In this document: positions 61,149 through 64,000 of the stretch, piece after piece
Numbering within the stretch: the first letter of the stretch is position 1
How the letters are laid out: each line of letters begins with the position of its first letter
Source of the DNA: Arthrobacter stackebrandtii
GTDB lineage: Bacteria; Actinomycetota; Actinomycetes; Actinomycetales; Micrococcaceae
Length of the DNA stretch: 64,000 bases
Direction: 5' to 3'
Assembly: GCF_017876675.1 (NCBI RefSeq)
Contig: NZ_JAGIOI010000001.1
Location: 1,984,001 to 2,048,000 of the forward strand
Position numbers and translations under genes: made by a program
Notes under the pieces: model-generated
Database searches by the model: none
Told to the model about the DNA's origin: nothing
Seen by the model: the letters and a program-made list of their open reading frames with translations, nothing else

Positions 61149-62135
61149 GTGCCTGAGTTCCAGCGGCCGGCAGGCAGGAGGAATGCAACCGTTGACCTGC
61201 TTCTCCTGGCCGTCGCGGTTGCGTGGGGGTCGACCTACTGGGTGACCAAGGAACTGGTTAGCCGGGACAACGTGCTGGCTGTCCTGGCCGTCAGGATGAC
61301 ACTGACAGCCCTGACCCTCATGTTCATCCTTGTCATGCGGCGGAAGCGCATCGCCAAATCGGAATGGGGCATCGGGCTTGTCCTGGGACTGCTGCTGTCC
61401 ACGGTCTTCACCTTCGAGACCTTCGGCATCGCCGCCACGAGCGCCACCAACGCCGGACTCATCATCAGCCTGACCATTGTCATGACCCCGGCACTGGAGA
61501 CAGTGGTGGGAAGGCGCAAGCTCAGCCGGCTCTTCTACCTGGCCGCGGTCATTGCCATTGCGGGCGTGTATTTCCTGGCCACCGGAGGTGCCGCGGCCTC
61601 ATTCAACCTTGGCGACCTCTTGATTCTTCTTGCCGCCACGGCGCGGGCCGTCCACGTGACGGGAATGCACCGGCTCTCCGCTGGACGGCACATCGACTCC
61701 CTTCACCTGACATTCGTCCAGATGGCCACCTGTGGGATTGTATTCCTTGCACTGTCCGCAGTGTCAGGGGTGCGCGTCCAGGACTATGTTCCAACCATGG
61801 ACAATTCGGCAGTCGTGCAGATGATCTACCTTGTGGTCGTGTGCACGGTGTTTCCATTCTTCATCCAAATGTGGGCCGTGCGAAAGACATCCCCGACACG
61901 GGTCAGCCTCTTGCTCGGCACAGAGCCGGTCTGGGCGGCGGCCATCGGCGTGACGCTCGCCGGCGACGTCCTGGGTCCCGTCGGGATTCTCGGCGTGGTG
62001 CTGGTGCTGGTCGGCACCATGTGGGGGCAGCGGCTGGAGCTGGGCAGGGCGCCCAAGGCCCAGGCCGGCGAAGCAACTCCGGGCGAGGCAGGCGCCAGTC
62101 GCGAGGGCGGGGAAATCAAGGATCCGGCGTTGTAG
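61149..62135 (+). CDS. EamA/DMT superfamily transporter
   Basis: A drug/metabolite exporter of about 328 residues with ten helices in two EamA repeats: LLLLAVAVAWGSTYWVTKEL (first repeat start) and VSLLLGTEPVWAAAIGVTLAGD (second repeat). The C-terminal tail is hydrophilic. The substrate is unknown. The start is unsure: GTG 61149 is used, without an SD; AGGAGG at 61176-61181 lies inside the frame and points at no in-frame codon. The frame is open to 61059. Confidence 0.8.
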   Translation: MPEFQRPAGRRNATVDLLLLAVAVAWGSTYWVTKELVSRDNVLAVLAVRMTLTALTLMFILVMRRKRIAKSEWGIGLVLGLLLSTVFTFETFGIAATSATNAGLIISLTIVMTPALETVVGRRKLSRLFYLAAVIAIAGVYFLATGGAAASFNLGDLLILLAATARAVHVTGMHRLSAGRHIDSLHLTFVQMATCGIVFLALSAVSGVRVQDYVPTMDNSAVVQMIYLVVVCTVFPFFIQMWAVRKTSPTRVSLLLGTEPVWAAAIGVTLAGDVLGPVGILGVVLVLVGTMWGQRLELGRAPKAQAGEATPGEAGASREGGEIKDPAL

Positions 62136-62315
62136 GTGCCGAGCCTTGTCCATGCGCGGGGTTCCGCACAAGTCACGCGCATGCGGCCCGGTTTACTTTG
62201 GGCATGCGCCAGCCAGGCCGCCTGCACGGCGCAGCAGTCGTGGTGGCGCAGTGGAGCACCTCAGGCAGGCGCAGGTCCAAAGTCGGTCGGGCAGGCGCCG
62301 GCCCAAGCCGGGCGG
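62136..62315. other. Spacer between convergent exporter and permease genes
   Basis: No gene and no strong terminator are seen in this 180-bp spacer. Confidence 0.5.
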
Positions 62316-63755
62316 CTACGCGCCGGCGGCCGCAACAGGAATCTGCTCAGCCACGGCGGCAGGCGGGGTCTCGTCGATGAGGTCGGGCCGGCGTCGTCCA
62401 TCACCGCGTACCCACAGCTTGAACGCAACAGCCAGCAGCACCAGCCAGGCCGTGCCCACGTACAGGGCTGTTCGGGTGTCGGGGTAGACGCCCAGCAGCA
62501 CGATGATGCCCAGCATGAACACACCCGTCAGGATCGAGGCCAGCGGCCAGAACGGGACCGGGAACGCGGACGGGGCCAGGCGGTTGCGGGCGATCTCGCG
62601 CTTCATGGCCACGTGCGAGGCCAGGATCATGATCCACACCCACACCGTGGCGAACGTGGCGATGGAGGCGATCAGCAGGAACACGTCCTCGGGGATCGTG
62701 GCATTCAGGACCACGCCCACCAGCAGCACGCCGGTCATGAGCATCACGGTCAGCCACGGGACGCCGCGCTTGGAGATCCGGCCAAAGGCGGCCGGCGCAT
62801 GCCCCTGCTGCGAGAGGCCGAAGAGGACGCGGCCGGCGCCGAAGATGTCGGAGTTGATGGCGGAAAGGGCCGCGGTGATGACCACGGCGTTGAGGATGTG
62901 TGCGGCCAGGGGAATGCCCAGGGCGTCGAAAATCTGCACGAACGGGCTGGTTTCGCCGGTGATTTTGTCCCACGGGACCAGGCTCATGAGCACGCCCAGA
63001 GTCAGCACGTAGAACAGCAGGATGCGCAGCGGGACCGTGTTGACCGCTGCCGGGATGGACTTGCCGGGGTTCTGCGCCTCGCCCGCGGTGACCCCGATGG
63101 TTTCTATGCCGCCAAAGGCAAACATCACGACGGCGAACGCGGCCAGGAGCCCGACCCACCCGTTGGGAAGGAACCCGCCGTTGTTGACGAGGTTGCCCAG
63201 GCCCGCGGTGGCTGCGCCGTCGATCTGGAAACCAAGCACGATGATGGCCGCACCGCCGGCGATCATGGCGATGATGGCGGAGACCTTCACCAGGGTGAAC
63301 CAGAACTCCAGCTCGCCAAAGACCTTCACGCTGAGCAGGTTGATGGCCGCCAGGAAGAAGATGATGGCCAGGATCCAGATCCAGCGCGGCACGTCGTGGA
63401 ACCAGAAGCCCATGTAGATGCTGAAGGCCGTTACGTCGGCGATGGCCACGATGGCCATTTCAAAGACATATGTCCAACCGGTTATGAATCCCGCGAGCGG
63501 GCCGAGGTAGCGGCTGGCGTACTGGCCGAAGGAGCCGGAGACGGGGTGGCGCACGGCGAGCTCGCCCAGCGCACGCATGACCATGAACACGGCCGCGCCG
63601 GCAATGATGTAGGCCAGCAGGACCGCCGGTCCGGCCTTCTGGATGGCACTCGAGGAGCCGTAGAACAAGCCGGTGCCGATGGCCGAGCCCAGCGCCATGA
63701 AGCGGATGTGGCGGGCGTTCAACCCGCGGGTGAGGACGGATCCCTTGGTGTTCAT
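62316..63755 (-). CDS. Amino-acid permease (APC superfamily, GABA/proline type)
   Basis: A 479-residue permease with 12 helices. [26 protein letters not shown] (about residues 10-35) is the amino-acid/APC substrate-binding loop, followed by [24 protein letters not shown] later [27 protein letters not shown] is typical of AnsP/GabP/ProY-type members. The exact amino acid is unknown. I use ATG 63753-63755; the frame runs open to 63953 but that part is not membrane-like. It faces the IclR gene. Confidence 0.92.
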   Translation of the reverse strand: MNTKGSVLTRGLNARHIRFMALGSAIGTGLFYGSSSAIQKAGPAVLLAYIIAGAAVFMVMRALGELAVRHPVSGSFGQYASRYLGPLAGFITGWTYVFEMAIVAIADVTAFSIYMGFWFHDVPRWIWILAIIFFLAAINLLSVKVFGELEFWFTLVKVSAIIAMIAGGAAIIVLGFQIDGAATAGLGNLVNNGGFLPNGWVGLLAAFAVVMFAFGGIETIGVTAGEAQNPGKSIPAAVNTVPLRILLFYVLTLGVLMSLVPWDKITGETSPFVQIFDALGIPLAAHILNAVVITAALSAINSDIFGAGRVLFGLSQQGHAPAAFGRISKRGVPWLTVMLMTGVLLVGVVLNATIPEDVFLLIASIATFATVWVWIMILASHVAMKREIARNRLAPSAFPVPFWPLASILTGVFMLGIIVLLGVYPDTRTALYVGTAWLVLLAVAFKLWVRGDGRRRPDLIDETPPAAVAEQIPVAAAGA

Positions 63756-63946
63756 GCGTGAGCTTTCTAACACAAAGTGCTGGGTGGCCGGCGTCTCAGT
63801 GGGCGCGTGGGGCGTGAGGGGTGTCACGGAATGGGGCGAAAAGGGGCGGAAAATGGCCCGTGTGAGGCCAAAATCTGGGATTTCAGACGCCAGTATTCTA
63901 TATTGGGCAGGAGCCCATGGCGATTTGGGCCAACGATGGGGGGACC
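63756..63946. promoter_or_regulatory. Divergent promoter region, permease and IclR
   Basis: An AT-rich patch at 63893-63905 (AGTATTCTATATTG) offers -10 candidates in both directions. Such a spacer would hold the IclR operator, but no clear palindrome stands out. Confidence 0.5.
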
Positions 63947-64000
63947 ATGACATCCACTGAACGCAAGCCCTCCAAGGTGCCGGCCGCGGAAAACACGCTG
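63947..64000 (+). CDS. IclR-family transcriptional regulator, N-terminus (partial)
   Basis: Eighteen codons only, cut by the window end: [18 protein letters not shown]. The VPAAENTL segment is the characteristic lead-in to the IclR winged helix. GGGGGGACC before the ATG is a good SD. It is divergent from the amino-acid permease and probably controls it. The call rests on few residues. Confidence 0.65.
   Translation, partial: MTSTERKPSKVPAAENTL

Noticed and set aside
62136-63761. 541-residue frame opposite the amino-acid permease
   Set aside because: Repetitive H/D/G/Q-rich translation typical of antisense of a membrane protein gene.

Overview
The window is very GC-rich, densely packed actinobacterial chromosome. 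The gene set (Lsr2, ClpC, DUF3180 beside the folate genes, paired bacterial PH-domain proteins, a Rossmann/DUF2520 protein next to panC) and the fold order folB-folK-DUF3180-PH-PH-DUF2520-panC-lysS-lsr2-clpC suggest a member of the Micrococcaceae, most likely Arthrobacter or a close relative. The genus is inferred from gene content and synteny only. I see no insertion sequence, prophage or CRISPR array.

Layout. 1-5.3 kb: folate and pantothenate genes in one overlapping run. 5.3-10.3 kb: a repeat-rich spacer, then an accessory-looking ribonucleoside cassette (ribokinase, MFS transporter, nucleoside hydrolase, divergent LacI regulator with two operators) lying between panC and lysS. 10.5-15.3 kb: lysS, a 50-residue membrane peptide, lsr2, clpC. 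15.4-16.6 kb: TMEM175-type channel and an ArgA-type acetyltransferase. 16.8-21.9 kb: AraC regulator facing a large DUF5107/TPR protein and a mutarotase-like protein, an uncharacterised sugar-type locus. 22.1-24.5 kb: dhaKLM. 24.6-30.2 kb: mutY, a membrane-anchored protein, disA-radA and a FUSC-family protein.

30.4-37.4 kb is a phosphate region: pstSCAB behind a PHO box, a core-MetE-like protein, then Pit and its DUF47 partner preceded by a possible cloverleaf RNA ending in a T-run. 37.6-43.5 kb: an unrecognised protein, tRNA-Lys, a cysteine hydrolase facing a ThiD/PdxK-type kinase, small enzymes, a SHOCT protein and an MHS-family transporter. 43.7-49.5 kb: fructose PTS (fruR-fruK-fruA-ptsI-ptsH); its EI and HPr could also supply phosphate to DhaM. 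49.8-64 kb: mixed genes, including two neighbouring 87-bp palindromes, a divergent DUF445/GDPD pair with overlapping -10 boxes, GH15, AzlCD, small-molecule transferases, an EamA exporter, an amino-acid permease and the start of an IclR regulator.

Two themes run through the window. First, about 15 genes on both strands start exactly six bases after a TANNNT-like -10 hexamer and have no Shine-Dalgarno, so they look leaderless; operon-internal genes instead overlap by ATGA/GTGA or carry an SD. Second, several gene-free stretches hold elaborate inverted repeats (5.4, 16.7, 35.7, 37.4 and 51.3-51.6 kb) that ordinary terminators do not fully explain.
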